From Didymodactylos carnosus (Eukaryota > Rotifera > Eurotatoria > Philodinida > Philodinidae), in contig CAJNOQ010000201.1 in NCBI GenBank assembly GCA_905250885.1, forward strand, positions 1-63,657: DNA of 63,657 nucleotides, in the 5' to 3' direction. The translations under genes and the position numbers were made by a program. Below, in pieces: positions 11,933-26,900 of the stretch (position 1 is its first letter; each line of letters opens with the position of its first letter). Below the pieces are notes generated by a model. The model was not told the origin of the DNA and made no database searches. It saw only the letters and a program-made list of their open reading frames with translations.

Positions 11933-14900
11933 ATGATGGCTTCAACGAAGCCATTTGCTGTCGTGTGCCTGATCATTATTATGATATGTGAGAACGTACT
12001 GTCGAAAACGGTAAGTGAAAAATGTGTGCTTACAACCTCATTGCATGAAACATTTTCTTATTTGAAAATTCTAGGCACAATCAAATGATAATTTAATATC
12101 TCGAGTAAAAAAGCAGTATCAATATCCAAACTATCAACGACAACAGCCTTATCAACAAGATTATAGGCAACCACAACAACCACAGCCACCACAATCAAGT
12201 AATGGTAATGGTTACAACGCTAGTGGCGTTGAATGTAAAGGATGTGGTCCAAGACGAGATTGTGCCTGTCCGGGAAAAGGTGGAATGGGTATTACAGGTA
12301 AGATAATAAACCGAAGCTACTCTATAGTCTCACTAACTTTATAAGTGAAAAAAGAGAAATTCAGCTTTTCAGAAACATTTTTCAATAATTCGTCTTGATT
12401 AGTGATAAATCAGTAAGAGAAGGAACGATAGAATAATAGATTGTTTTGAATTATTAAGCCGCAGTTTGAGAACTGCTTATGATTTATCAATTTAATTTCA
12501 CAAATATGTGTAGAAAGCAATTTTTTTACTCTTATATTTTCTTGGTAAAGTATACTTAAAGCTCAAATAGAAATCGAGCTGACACGTATAATCAGGTTTT
12601 ATTAACTGTTTTGAGCTCTTCTGTTTCAATTCTGTATATATTCAGTGATATACGTCACATATTGGATAAGTAAACTTTTCTCATTAAAAAGGAAGGTTTT
12701 ATGATGTTAAAATATTAAATTAAATGCAAAATGGATGGTTAAGAATTTCTTTTTCATTATACTTAGGTCCACAAGGATTTCCCGGCATTCCTGGGGTAAA
12801 TAGTAAAACATGTTTTATATCAAGAAGAAATGAATCAATGTATAATGTTGAATTTAGGATCGTGGAAATAGAGGAAGTCAAGGGGGACGAGGTTTGACCG
12901 GTGTTCGTGGTGAAAAAGGAGATCGAGGTCAATATGGAAATAAAGGAGAACGTGTAAGTGTGAAATGATATTTTACATCGATCTACATTAGATGTTTCTT
13001 TTTGTAAAACAATATCGTTCTTTCATCTTCAGGGTGATGATGGTCTTCTACCAGTTGACGGTCAAAATGGATTTCCAGTATGTAATCTTTAGTGGTTTGT
13101 TGATCTATGCATTATTGCACCGGCAAATGCATCTAATGCTTTTCAGTTGATACCTTAAGCCGTACCAACAAGAAAAGTAGCACATGTAAAAATGAGTAGT
13201 CAGTGAAAACTCAGCAACAGCCAGATGCCGAAGGAGTTTTTTGAGAGAACTAAGTGATCAATGTGAGAAAACTGAAAAAACCGAAAATCTTTTGACTTAT
13301 AAAAGCTAGCATAATTGTACTGTATTTAATCATTTGAGATTCTACCAGGTAAAAATGAAGGTACACTATGTGTTGAATATGATGTATTCTTTCATTAACA
13401 CTAAATATATACACCCAGTTTTTCATGGCGAGCGAGTATATTAGTGGAAAGTTTAATTACTGTTAATTCGTTCTAGCTAATAATTTTTCTTCATTATAGG
13501 GAAAACCCGGTTCAGTAGGTCCGCGAGGTATCCCCGGTGTTCCCGGTTGCAATGGCTCAAAAGTAAGATTATCGTTTTGCTATTATTAAATTCTTGACAT
13601 GTCAACTTTCAGTGTGTATTCACTAAGCAAATGAAAAGATTAGTCGAAAATAAGAATTATGCTATATTATATTATCTTTCTTTTATGAATAATCATGAAT
13701 GTGATAAAACTGTGCAGTTTTCCAGTCGTAGTATGTGCCTAGAAAACTAGCTTTATAAGAAAAAACGTAAAAAATATATTAATAACATATGTAGAAAGAC
13801 AAAAAAGAAAGAAAAAAGGAAAATTTTTCTGATTATTGATAATATAACCGCACAGGCGAAGGACACCCATAAGAAAACAGTTGTCATATATGTATAAATA
13901 TTCTTAGTAGACCGCCTGTGTTGTGCGACATTGTGCTGTCTGTATACGAAGAAAAAAAAAGAAAAACAGAGATATTATAAAACCTTTTATGAATTAAGTG
14001 ATTAATAAAACAGCGGCAGACGATAGAACAAGTCTTTATGATCTCTGAATAAATTCACAAGGCAATGACGGCATGACTTTGTGTATTCGGATAATATTAC
14101 ATATTATAGACATTTGACATAGTAAATAAGATGATCTGAATATTTCTATTTCTAGAATGGAAAATAAGCTTCTTGATACTGTAATATATGAATAAAGCGA
14201 TAGTAGGCGTATTTTTTCTCCAATTAGATATATTTCCCGGTGTTATATAGTCGTTTCATTGTCTTTAACTGTTCCTCTTGCGTCTTGCTATCTCCTTGAG
14301 TTAAAACCCAATTCTATCTTATTGTCTAGTCTTAATATATTGAGGTTTGATATTGAAGAAGTTTGATGGTGATGTTGTATTCTTACCCACTGCAATGGGT
14401 CTAAGATTGCTAATATCATTCGGAAAGAGTTCGAATGCCCATGCTCTGCTTAAGACTGTTTTTATGTTGATATCCCTATTTAACAAACACAAGCCACAAA
14501 AGGCTCTCATTCCATAGAAATAAGATTTTGATTTGAAAACTGACAGAACATTTGAGATACAAACACGGTATAAGTTGGCACTCAAAATAAAGTTCACCCC
14601 TTAGAATGCTTTTTAGTTCTATATCATAGAATTAACGTATTTTTAAATTAAATAGAAGCGCATAAGGTTCTCTAAATTAGTTATTTAGATCGCAGTAGCA
14701 TAGGTTTAAACTTCAATCACTGATCCCTCTTCCCATTCGGAGAAGATATCAAGCAATACCATCATACCCAGCAAACCTGATGACAGCATTACAAATTATA
14801 ATGAAATGATTGAGAAACAAGAATATCGCTAATCCTACTGCATTTTAGATTGAAATAAGTGAGAATAATCATGTAAAAAAGCTTATAATATCATTAAAAC

Positions 14901-17900
14901 TTAACTCTTTGTCTCAATGCATCTGCAATAATCAGACTGTATCAAGATGAATTTTTAATATGCAGATACACATTGTTCGATTGAATAATAGATTGAAAAT
15001 AAGTATCAATCAAAACAGATAAAACAACAACGGATAATAAAGAAACAAACTACAACGTTAGATAATACTTTTCATGAAGAATAATAGTGTACGGTTCACA
15101 AATCATCAAAATAATTTGTTAATTTAGCAGATAACTTCAAACGAAGCTTACATATGTTTTGTTTTGTTAACAACAGTATGTGACTAACACAAAAATGAGT
15201 AGCTGTTAAGCTGTACTAAGAAGAATTTTCTCGAACAGAAGTAAAATCAGAATTTTTTTTTAACACATACGATAGCCGTGAAAAAAACATTTTCAGAGCC
15301 AAGTTTAATTAACAAAACTGATTTTTGTTCTTTTAGAATACTTGTGGCAATATATACTATAAATCCACTACTGCTCTCGAAGTGACTTGCTTTGATAGAA
15401 AATTTAGAAGAAAGTTTAAAGATTGTTCATTGAATTCGTTATCATTCTTTGACATAGCGTTTCAGCATTATGAGAATTTTACTGATCATATTCCATTAAA
15501 CCTAATTTCTGATCTTGGAATTAATTGGTGGTTATCATAACAGCGGTTTCCAAGAAAAAGATTATATAAACAGAAGAAATTTTTTAATCGCTTACATATT
15601 ACTATTTGTTTTTCTCGTTAATGATAACTCAAAACTGAATCTACATCTGTCAGCCTTCAGTAACATCTGCCTTCTGCTTTCAAAAACTAATAAAAAAATG
15701 AGTAGACGCCGGCAAATTATTGAATTATTATAGTGAGAAAACCATAAAACTTCTGGAAATTGACTAATGTTTTTTATAATATTTCTTAGTTGATTTAGCG
15801 TGTGCTTGAAATATATAGTTGATAAATCTATAGGAATTCATTATTGATGAATTAAATCAGTCGTACTGATGATGACAGTCATTTGTATGAAAATAATATC
15901 CTTGAGTTTATGTAAACAAATCTGTCTTTTTCTATTAGAATAAATCTGTTTATTATCACTTCCAGCAAAGATTTACTAAGTAAATTGGAAGGCGTTTTCT
16001 TTTTTTTGTGGCCAAAAAATGTCTAAATGTTGTAGTAATTACTTTAGCCGTCTCTGTTGCTCAGGTTTAAATTAGTGGGTGCTCGTTAAATAGATATCTT
16101 TTGTTTGTTCTTTGTATTTGTCCAAAAATGCGGTAAAAATATATCCCCCCCAGTGGCACCAAACATTCATAGAAGTGTTATAGAAGATAGTAATAGAGAT
16201 TGTCATAGAAAAAGAAATATAAGAATTTTGTCTGTCATATATAGAATATATATTATATTTGCATTTGAGATCATTTATACCTCACAAATTGTATAGTTAG
16301 CCGATAAATACATGCTATATATACAAAAAAATAGTCCTATTAAAAAATATCTGATGTTTAGGCGTGATGCAATTGCATTAGTCTATCGCTGTATAAAGAA
16401 GTCAAGGTCTCTATACACGTACACGAAACAGAATTTATCATAGTGATTAATCACAATTCATAATTATTATATTGTGTTGATAAAATGAAATGAAGAAAAA
16501 AAAAACTGAATAGATTCGGAAACAATATTCTAGAAGCAAGAGATAAATATGCAAACCCATTTAAATATTAAAACGTAAATGAAATTTTGAGTTTCTAAGT
16601 CTCTTATTTTTGTCTAAGTTATTTAATGATTTGATACAATCTTATAATTTTAATAAGATTGTTCTATAATACAAGATACACTAAATAATATTATGCTACT
16701 TATTGTTATTTTTGTCATTTAGCATAAATTAAAATTGATATATTGTTGTTCTTTTCTTTTTTATGTATATAAACATATTTTTGTGGTAAAATATCTATAC
16801 AATTTCGAACACTAATACATCCATCAATGTCAAGCTCTCTAAGACTATTTTTGACATATTTATTAACTGAGAAAGATCAATTATGTTTTTATATTATATT
16901 CTATACGCGAATACGGATGACCTTAACCCAGGCATTGCGAGTTTTAGGTAGAAAGTGGGAGAATATTTAGTGCAGCACAAATGAGCTAAAACAGAATTAT
17001 GTACGATGAAAGTTAAGATTTCAAAAATCTAGTAGAAGAATTTCGCCAAAATTTGAATCTATAACTTGTTTCTATTATCTGAGGGAATCAGATAATTTGC
17101 GAGAGTCATCGACGACTTTCAATCTCAATCTCAAGATGACCATCTCTCAATTCTTATCGGAATTCTTCTTAAATTACTAAAAATGTGTTATTGGGAATAA
17201 CTGGCCAGTTAGAATCACATTGATTTGAACAAGAATATTCACATACCTATGTAAAAAATGCATTTGATGTAGAATTTCTAAGTAAGATTTATCTAAGAGA
17301 ACTTGCTATGTTCTAGATCGTTTCCGAGACTTAGATTAGCTGCCACTTTCTGCTGATTGATTCTATAAGGTTACAAAAGATAATATATAATCAGATAGGA
17401 TCCTATTGTGTACTTCACCATCCTTAGTACAGATGAGGAGTCTTGCTAGACAAGCGAAAACATTGGGGACTTGATGATTTACTATTTATTATTTTTTGCT
17501 TTAATTTATTTTTAAAAAACACCAACACAAAAAAGGAGAAGAACAGATAGACAGCAGAAAAATTGTTTTTATTTGAAGAACGTGTATGAACGTGTTCGTA
17601 AAAATAGAACGCGTAGGGTGCCACGCTTAGAGCGAAATTGTACCTTGTTGGGTGTTTTCTCTGTGCATCAGTCAAGATTGAATAAATTTAAAATACGGTA
17701 GCGTGGCATCGTAGTGGAATATATGTCACTCCAAATACGATTGTAACGATGATATAGTTGAATTTTGTGTTATGTTAAGAAGCAATTGACTTTCTAGGGT
17801 GACTCGGGACCAAATGGATTTGATGGAACAAACGGTCTACCAGGAAATCGGGGAAACCCCGGACGACCGGGAGACATGGTAAGGAAGCTTTCAGCAAAGT

Positions 17901-20900
17901 AGCAGTAGTGCTCGTTTCAAATGATTATTTTTTGTTCAGGGCGAACCTGGTGAAGCCAATTATGGTCCAGGTGGTCTTGCTCAAGGACCAAGAGGAGACA
18001 GAGGAGCGCCGGGCAAACAAGGAATACCAGTGAGTGTACAAAGCAAAACTTTTCATTGATGTTTTCGTAGTGGAAGAAAGAGAATTCTTTTCTCTCATCT
18101 TAAATAAAACTTTGTTAGAAAAAAAAATCATACAATACTCTTTATTTCAGGGTTGGCCAGGCAATCCAGGTTTGCCGGGAGCTCCAGGTCCAGGTGGAAA
18201 AGATGGCACACGAGTATGTACTCTGACAGTGATCAGTTTAATTGCGATCAGTTTTCGCGTGACAGCATAAGTAAAACAACAAAAATATGTTTGATTCAAG
18301 ACAGTTTTAATCTTTTTAGGGAAGACCAGGTCCATCAGGCGACGCCGGAGAAAGAGGGCTTCCAGGACAAGATAACTTTGGAGTAAAAGGTAGATATAAC
18401 TGAAAAATTTCATTGTTATCTTTTTATAGTTTATTTTTGTATTTGTTAACAGGTATACGGGGAGAGCCAGGCATGCCAGGTACGTACAGAAAAGAAACAT
18501 CGAATATTAGATATTGTTTAATATAAATCTTCTGATTCCTAGGACCAAGAGGACCGGAACATGGCGAGATTCGCGGTAAGTGCTTTTCAGCAGTATATTA
18601 TACTATAGTTAATGAAAAAGAAAATAAATTTGTACACACCCATCGTGTTGAGTTATTTGATTGAGTTACCGTCTAAAAAGACTGTCTATGTATGTACTTT
18701 TGCAGGATGTCAGAATGGAAAATGTAAGTATTCAATCACTTATCTAAGCTAAAAGTTCACTAATTTTCATAATCGCGTCATGCTTTTACCAAAGTGAGAA
18801 AGAAATTTGAAACTGCGCCGTAGCTTTCAATATCATTTCTATCAGAAGTACACATTTACATTATCAGAAGCTTTTGACCATAAGGATATTGATTACCATA
18901 TTTAATGTTTATATATATTGAACTACAGATTAAGACACACATTCACACTCACAAATTTGCTTCAATGGCTGACTATGCTTCCATCTTTCATTGTTTAAAA
19001 ATTTAAAATGTCTTTTTCTTGAAAATGATTAGCAGCTTTTAATAGATGTACCCACAGTAAACACAGACCATATACATAGGTCACTGCATGATTTAAAATC
19101 CCTTGCTTTATAACTTTAACTTTTTTAAGCCAAAACTTTAGAATCATAAGTATTATGGTGTTCTAATGCATCTCTCAATATATAATTTATCACACTGCTT
19201 TGAATCCATATTTTCATGCGGGTGTACAGTATAAAAAGGTGTTGCGATATTTCAACAAAATTTTAGAACTTTGCTTTACGCTTCTCCATACGGTGAAATC
19301 AATAGATATGTTGTATGTCTGTCTAATAAAATTGTGTGCATGTGTTTTAGGTTTAACTCATCTACAGAGCGTTCCTGGAGGCAGAGGTTATCCAGGTGAC
19401 AGAGGATTTAAAGGAAATCAGGGTGCATCAGGCTATCTTGTACGTAAAATTGAAATTTAATTTTCCACTTAAAAACAAATCCTTCTTTTTTGAAGGGTAT
19501 CGACGGTTTACAAGGGCCAAAAGGAGAAAAGGGTGATTTTGGTGCTCCTGGACCACAGGTAATAATATGATGGGTAATTTGAAAGTTCATAGACAATTAG
19601 GCAGTGGAATACATTACCTACTACTCTCACTATAATTTTGATTTTGAAAAAATTTCGTATAGCAATAACTGATCGTTTCTTTCCTTGGTATAAGTGGCCT
19701 CGGTTTAAAGATATCGAAAGGAAATACGATATGACTGTTAGTCAGAGGCGCGTCGGTTTTTTTTTTCGGTTAAATTATGATCTTTTTAAGAAAAACTTAA
19801 TAAGTAGTCAGTTGTGTGAGTGTGGTGAAAATGAGACAGTAAGGCATCTTTTTGGGTAATCAAAATTACCAGCAAAGCAGAACTACCTTCAAAAATGACT
19901 GAATTGCTCTAACAAACGGCCGCTCTTATACTCTAGAACACGGTCTTCTTCTAAAATCCTTAATTTCCTTAAATGCAGACGAAAATCAAGAAAGGTTCCA
20001 ATCACACAATTGCATATTGAAAAACATTTTTCCCATATGTCTATAAAAATGTTTTTTTGAACTAAGTCTCTTCATGCCGAATTAGTGTTTATCTGTTTTT
20101 ATATTCATCTCTCGAATGTTCTGAAAAATGCCAGTGTGTTAGATTTCAAAAGTAGTCCTAGAAACTAAGGGCGTATCGACCTCTGACGCTGTGCATTTGA
20201 TCAATTATGTTTTGTTTTCAGGGAAAAACCGGTAAACCCGGTCCAGCTGGTTCGTACGGTGTCAAAGGAACTGCTGGTATGTAAGAGAAGTAGTCAAAAC
20301 CTTACCTTGTTTATTCAGAACTGTTTGTTTATAAATATATTGCTTGATCCCAATTTTGTTTTTAGGTACACATGGTCCATCCGGTTCAGATGGAGTGCCT
20401 GGAGGCAAGTGTAACGATTTTCTGTTATAATAATAGGAGCAAAATATATAAAAATTTGCACTAGTACTAGATCGTAGGAAAACAATTTGTTTCGCTATTT
20501 CAGATCAAGGAAGAAATGGGGAGCCGGGACCAAAAGGTCAACGAGGAGATAATGGAGCACCGGGACCAAACGTGAGTTATGTGTTGAATGTCTCGTTGTT
20601 ATATCTTTTGTAATATATGTATCGTTGATCACTATTTCATTTAATTAAATTTTCTCACGTTGAGATTAAAACGCATTAGCTATAAAAAAAACATCAATTT
20701 AACAGCGTGATATAAAACGCACGCAGCCGTGCAGTCTTAATTATAAATACCTCCCATAAGAGACAATCCGTGTATTTATTTTGGTTCTATATATCAGTAA
20801 ACTATGTTAGATATTTAAAATATATAATTAGATCTGTCCGCCTTTTATCTCAAATGCTCACATATTGATTCGGATGTTTTTTTTAGACAATTGGTAAAAA

Positions 20901-23900
20901 AGGCCTTCGACTATATCCTGGACGACCTGGCTATCAGGTAACATAATCCATGAAAGTAAAATATAATTTCTTAATTAAATTTATTTTAGGGAATACCCGG
21001 GGATGTTGGACCATCTGGATTACCTGGCGCACCGGGATTCCCAGGTAATGTGCTTCATTTGCTCACAGAGTCTTTCTTTCGTCGAACACTTTTGTTTATA
21101 ATATATAGACGAATCAAAATTGTATTTCTTTAAACTCAAACAATAATTATAAGATTTTTTCTGTCAAAATGTCTCGCTTTCTGTTAACTGCAGTTTTGTT
21201 ATAAAAAAGAAAATTTTCCACAATAATTGCTCAATCGTTGATTATGTTTTAGGTCGAGAAGGTATAAAAGGCGAGAAAGGAGATTATGGAATGCCTGGCC
21301 GACCTGGACCTATGGTAAGTGATTCCAGCGTGTAAATTTATTCCACAAAATTCGTCTCTCTAATGAATTCTTCGATGAAATACGTTCTCATTTATTTGAA
21401 AGGGTGAACCTGGCTTCGGCGGTGAACAAGAAAAGGGTGATCGAGGAGATGATGGTATGGTAACTGAACATTACATGTTTTCTAAGAAACTAGCGATTCT
21501 TTTAAAAAATTTTAGGATTTCCGGGTTTACCAGGACAAGCAGGAGCTGCCGGTAAATTTTTGGCTGACATTATGCTTCATTTGTTATAACCGGATTTCTC
21601 AAATGTTTTTGTAGGTTATCCTGGCGACAAAGGCGAAATGGGAAACAAAGGAATAACTGGAGATAACGGAGTCGGTTCGTTATGTGTTATTTTTAACTTT
21701 TAATCATTGAGTACAGCGAAAATTTAGCGTAAGACTGTAATCATCTTTGTTACAGCAGAGACTAAATGAATAGTACGATCTAGTTAAATAACCACAAACC
21801 CATACTGTCAAGTTTTAAGTATCGGTTGAATACAAATTTAATATAAATTTAATTGTTTCTAGGACAACGTGGATTGCCTGGAGTTTCAGGGCGTCCCGGA
21901 TGTAAGTTGGAATGACAGCATAAGTGCTTATCTACATGTATTACATTGCAAATATTCAATATTTTTCATAGATCCAGGATTGCCTGGTCCACAAGGAGAT
22001 CAAGGTGAAATGGGTCCACCAGGTGAGTGACATGAAGAATCATTGATTTATATTAAAAATGTTCCACTTCCTCTCCTGCGCTAAACGAATTTTCTGATTT
22101 CTAAAAGAAAACTTTTGATTTTACGGATTTTACATAATTTTTTTACATTTTTTCAGGTTATCCAGCAGAAGACGGCTTTCGCGGATATCAAGGTAGGTTA
22201 ACTTCGCAGAGAAATGTAACAGTATTTAAGCTAAAGAGACTAATATCTTTTTAGGCTACGGTCCTCCTGGTCAGCCAGGGTAAGTTTCCTAAAGATAGTG
22301 TCCAGTTCAATACTCTTTTGCGAACAGCAATTGACTGTCATGTTTTACCGAAAACAAGCAGATTGACAACTAGTATCGTATACTTAATGAGAAACACTCT
22401 ATTCATATATAATTAAATGCCACTATTAATCCCACTATTAAACGAAATAATTTGTCGCTGAATGTTAATAAGGAGTTCAGACAAAGCATAGTGTGTGCAA
22501 ACTCGATTTAGTGGGCGACTTACTTCAACTAATATGTTGAAATTTAGCAAATACGTATCTCTCTATTATAAAATTATCAACTCTCGGGGTGCGTCTGTAT
22601 CCTATTTAAAAACACAAGTTTTTTTAGTTATACGGGACCATCGGGACCTCCTGGATTACCTGGTGTCCCTGGTAAGTTAAAATAACTCATTGCAAGTCTA
22701 GCAGGATGTATAATCAAGTTTTTCTTTCATCTAGGTATACCTGGGCCCAAAGGAGACTTAGGTGACAATGGAGGCTGTGGTTTTTGTCCACCTACTACTC
22801 CTGGATTACAAGGTGATAGAGGCTCAACAGGCTATCGTGGCAGACCGGGAGTAAGCGGAAAAGATTGGCAACATATTCATATTGTAATTTTATTTTTGTT
22901 TTTGATTATCAGGTTCATGGAGCACCTGGATTTCGCGGTAAAAAATCATTGCCTAATTTAGTGTTTAAAGTGCATTTACATTGTATTTTATTTTCTAGGT
23001 GAAAAAGGTGATGCTGGATTACAGGTAATAACACGCTCCGTATTATATTATATTATTATATTACTTATCGTCTGTTGCATTTAGGGAGCATCTGGTCCAT
23101 CCGGAATACCAGGACCAGCGGTAAGACTAATTTCATTTTATACTTTTGAATTTATATGATCATCAATACAGCACCATTTATTAACGAGCACAATCATTTA
23201 AAACTGAAAAAAGAATTTTTGGGAAATACAGGTTTTGTACGGAATGTAAAATTATTTAAGATTAACTTTTAAAGTCATTTTATTATTAAATTTGACTGAA
23301 CTGATGTTTGAATTTATAGAACTTTGGTTTTATTGTAAAATGTCATGTATATATCTTAGTCAATTGTTTTTTTTGTTTTAGGGCTTAGATGGAAGAAATG
23401 GCTATAATGCAGCTCCTGGTCCAAAAGGTATTTATTTAATCATAGACTGATGGTATTAATTTTGACTATGTTTTATGAAAAATTAAGGTGAACCGGGTGA
23501 GATGATTGGCGCAGATGGCTTTAAAGGTAAAAATGAATCAAATGTGGGATTAACCACTATCGAAAGTAAAAATAGTGAAAATCGATTGATACGGATTAAT
23601 TTATTTAATCATATTCAATTCGATGTCATTTTATTATTTTGAATTATTTTTATACGATAAAAAAGTTCTGTGCAATATTATTTTGTTTTGTTTTAAAAGG
23701 TCGACGTGGAGCTAATGGAGAACCTGGAGTAAAAGGCTACAGAGGCGATATAGGTGATACTGGTATTAATGGAAGAGACGGGTAACAGAAATAAATCTGA
23801 CATGTCCTTAGTCAGTTGTAATACAATCATTCATCGTGTTTTAGATATGACGGTGCCCCCGGAGCACCTGGACCAAGGGTAAATTATATTTTTTGTTATT

Positions 23901-26900
23901 GCAATGTTTCATTTTCCAAAGAAAAGTTGTCCTCAAATTTGTTGAATAAATGCGACTGATAGTTCGTTCGTACTGTACTATCCAACAGTTTTACTCTTAA
24001 TATAGCTATTGCTGATAGTCACTCTAGTTTAATTTTTGTGAAAACTTTTAGGGCTTTCCTTCATCAGAAGAAAAAAACGAAGTTTTAAGTTTAAATTTTG
24101 GGACCAAAATGGTTGTTTCTGCACTTTACATTATTCCTTTTTCCCCGTAACGTAAAGTTTTTTTACATTATAATGTTCCCTATTTTTCGTTCTCTATTTG
24201 TAACGTTTGAACTTTGATCTAAACGTCAGCTATATTTTTATACGTTTGAATGAGAATATTTCTTCTTTAAATAGTGACTCTTCACTATGTTCATTAGGCT
24301 ATGCATATATTTAGGAAGAGTTTTTTCACATTTTTGCCCGCTAGGATAACGCTGACAAGTATTTCCTATTAAAATCTCCAAATATTTAATAACATTTACT
24401 TTGATTTGTTTGCTTCATTTTCAGGGTCTTACCGGTGTTATTGGTCGTACAGGTGGTCCAGGTTTACCAGGAGCTAAAGGTACGATTCAAAATATTTAGT
24501 TTTATTTGGGTTTTAAACTTTGTTCATTTAACATATTCGTATTATCGTTAGTTAAAATGTATATACTGACTACTTAATGATATGGATTCAATGTAACAAA
24601 GTAAAGTTAGAATAATAATACATGCTATGGAATAGTTACTTTAATCATCATAAGGATAAACTTATCTGTCTTATTAAATTTATAGAGCATAATCTGATTT
24701 TTAGACAAGTTTTTTCAAATAATAAAACGCAAAGCACAATCAAATTTAGCGTTTGACAGTCAATTAGGTTCACATAAACTAAACAGCTTCATTATAAAAA
24801 ATAGACTAAATCATTAACAGTCACTATCTGTAAGAATGTTAAGTGTTTCTTTTGTTGCTTATAGGTATCCCGGGCCCTGCCGGACCTCCTCCACAACAAG
24901 CTGGTCGAGGACAAACTGGTGATGAGGGAGAACAGGGACCACAAGGCAAACAAGGGCGTTATGGTTCAGTAGGTATGTTAAAGAAACGTTCTCGAATGAA
25001 AAAGAATTTGAACTGTTGTGTGTGCTAAAGGCTTGAAATCACTTATATTCTCGTGAAAGTTATTTTGTTTTACAACAGTAAATATAAAACTATTAGTAAA
25101 AAGAATGCAGAGATATAAGACGAATCATTTGATTTTCATTAATTTATTTCACTGCTTTTCTATAAATTTTCAATGTTTTCTTTGACAAATATTTTAGGAG
25201 AACCAGGAGAGCCCGCAACAGCACCATTAACATTCATCGGTCAAAAAGGACCAAAAGGCATTCAGGGTGACACAGGGTAAGCACGTTTCGTATTTATATT
25301 AAATATCATTACTTATGATTTTTTAATACTTTTTCAGCTATCCAGGAGCTCCAGGTAAGCTAATTCGTATTGTATCCGCGTGTTGTCAAACGTTTTTTAA
25401 ATTTTAAAAATTAACAATGGCACTTGCAACTTTTAATAGTTATTCATCATTTTTTTCAAAAACAAAACTAGTTCAAAAGCAGTTTTCACTTATTTCGTTT
25501 CTTTCTTTCAATAGTATAAAAAGAACTTGTATGAGTTTGTATTTGTTACGAGAAGCGATAAAAAAAGCCATATTAAATAAATGATCCGTTCGCAATAACA
25601 ATACTCTGATACTATCATATCAGAGTACATTGATTATGCCTGTGTAGCGGGGGGTGATTTGATCAACATTTTTTGTTAAACTTTTTATGACCACCTTGTC
25701 AGTTTTAAGATCAAGGGCTAAATAAATTTGGCTTTTACTTTGAGTTTGTTTAATAGTAGCCAATAACTGCATCGGATTGTAAAGTCTCAGATTATGAATG
25801 TTTGAATGCTTTTGGTAACTCTTTTTCTCCATGTTATATCTTCTGATGTCATTTTTATAGGCTTCAATGGACAACAGGGTATACCCGGACCATCAGGAGG
25901 TGCCGCATCTCGTGGTCTAAGGGTAAGCACATGTTTATTGTAATTCTCTCGTTAAATGTACATTATTTTAATATCATTTGTTAGACATATACAGTTTCAT
26001 GATTATTTTAGGGTGAAGATGGACGTTTTGGTTTGCCTGGTGTTCACGGTAAGTTTTTAAATCATTTTTCTAGAAAATTTCTGAAGAAATATTTAATAAT
26101 AGTATAACATCCAGTATGAAAAGACAAAATTTGGTATTCAAATCTTTCACAGATTTTTTGAGCAAAAGAATTGACAAACTTACTAACGTATTTACGTTAA
26201 CAGTGTTTTATTTTTCATTTAGGTGAACCTGGTGTAAAAGGTAACATGATGTGTAAAAATAAGAAATTACGAGTGCTGAAATCGATCTGTTTCTTCTTAA
26301 CTTAGGCTACCCTGGCTTAGATGGTCCTCCAGGACAAGATGGACGGTATGATCGAAAACTCTTGAAACTATTTCCAATTTACTGTACGATTTCTCAATAA
26401 AAACACGTGTTAATGCTAGAAATATAAAATTACGTAGCATATTTACAATTTTTCATGTTTTACACATATATTTATTTAAAAATTGAGCAGTAAACAGATG
26501 TTGTACAAGTTTTATTATTTTTAATGATCTATATAGCATTACTGGATTCTTTATTTTTCTTGTAGACCGGGACTTCCAGGTCCAAATGGAATGCCGGGTG
26601 TACCAGGCTTACCAGGATCAAAGGTAAGCACATTTTTTGTTTTCGTTGTCAATTCAAATGCTGTAGCTTGAGCAACTTCAATTTATAACGAAAACAGTAT
26701 AATATAAAAAGACATTCGTCACGCTAATAAAGACCGAAGAAGTAATTATGAGTTGTTTTCCCTTCATTCAAATTTTTGTGGAAATATGTTTCACAGATGA
26801 AAAATGAGTTTGACTCGATTATGAAATATCGTATCGCTTTAGGGTGAAAGAGGAGAGATGGCTGTGGCAACAAGAACTGGATCAACTGGAGCACCAGGAA

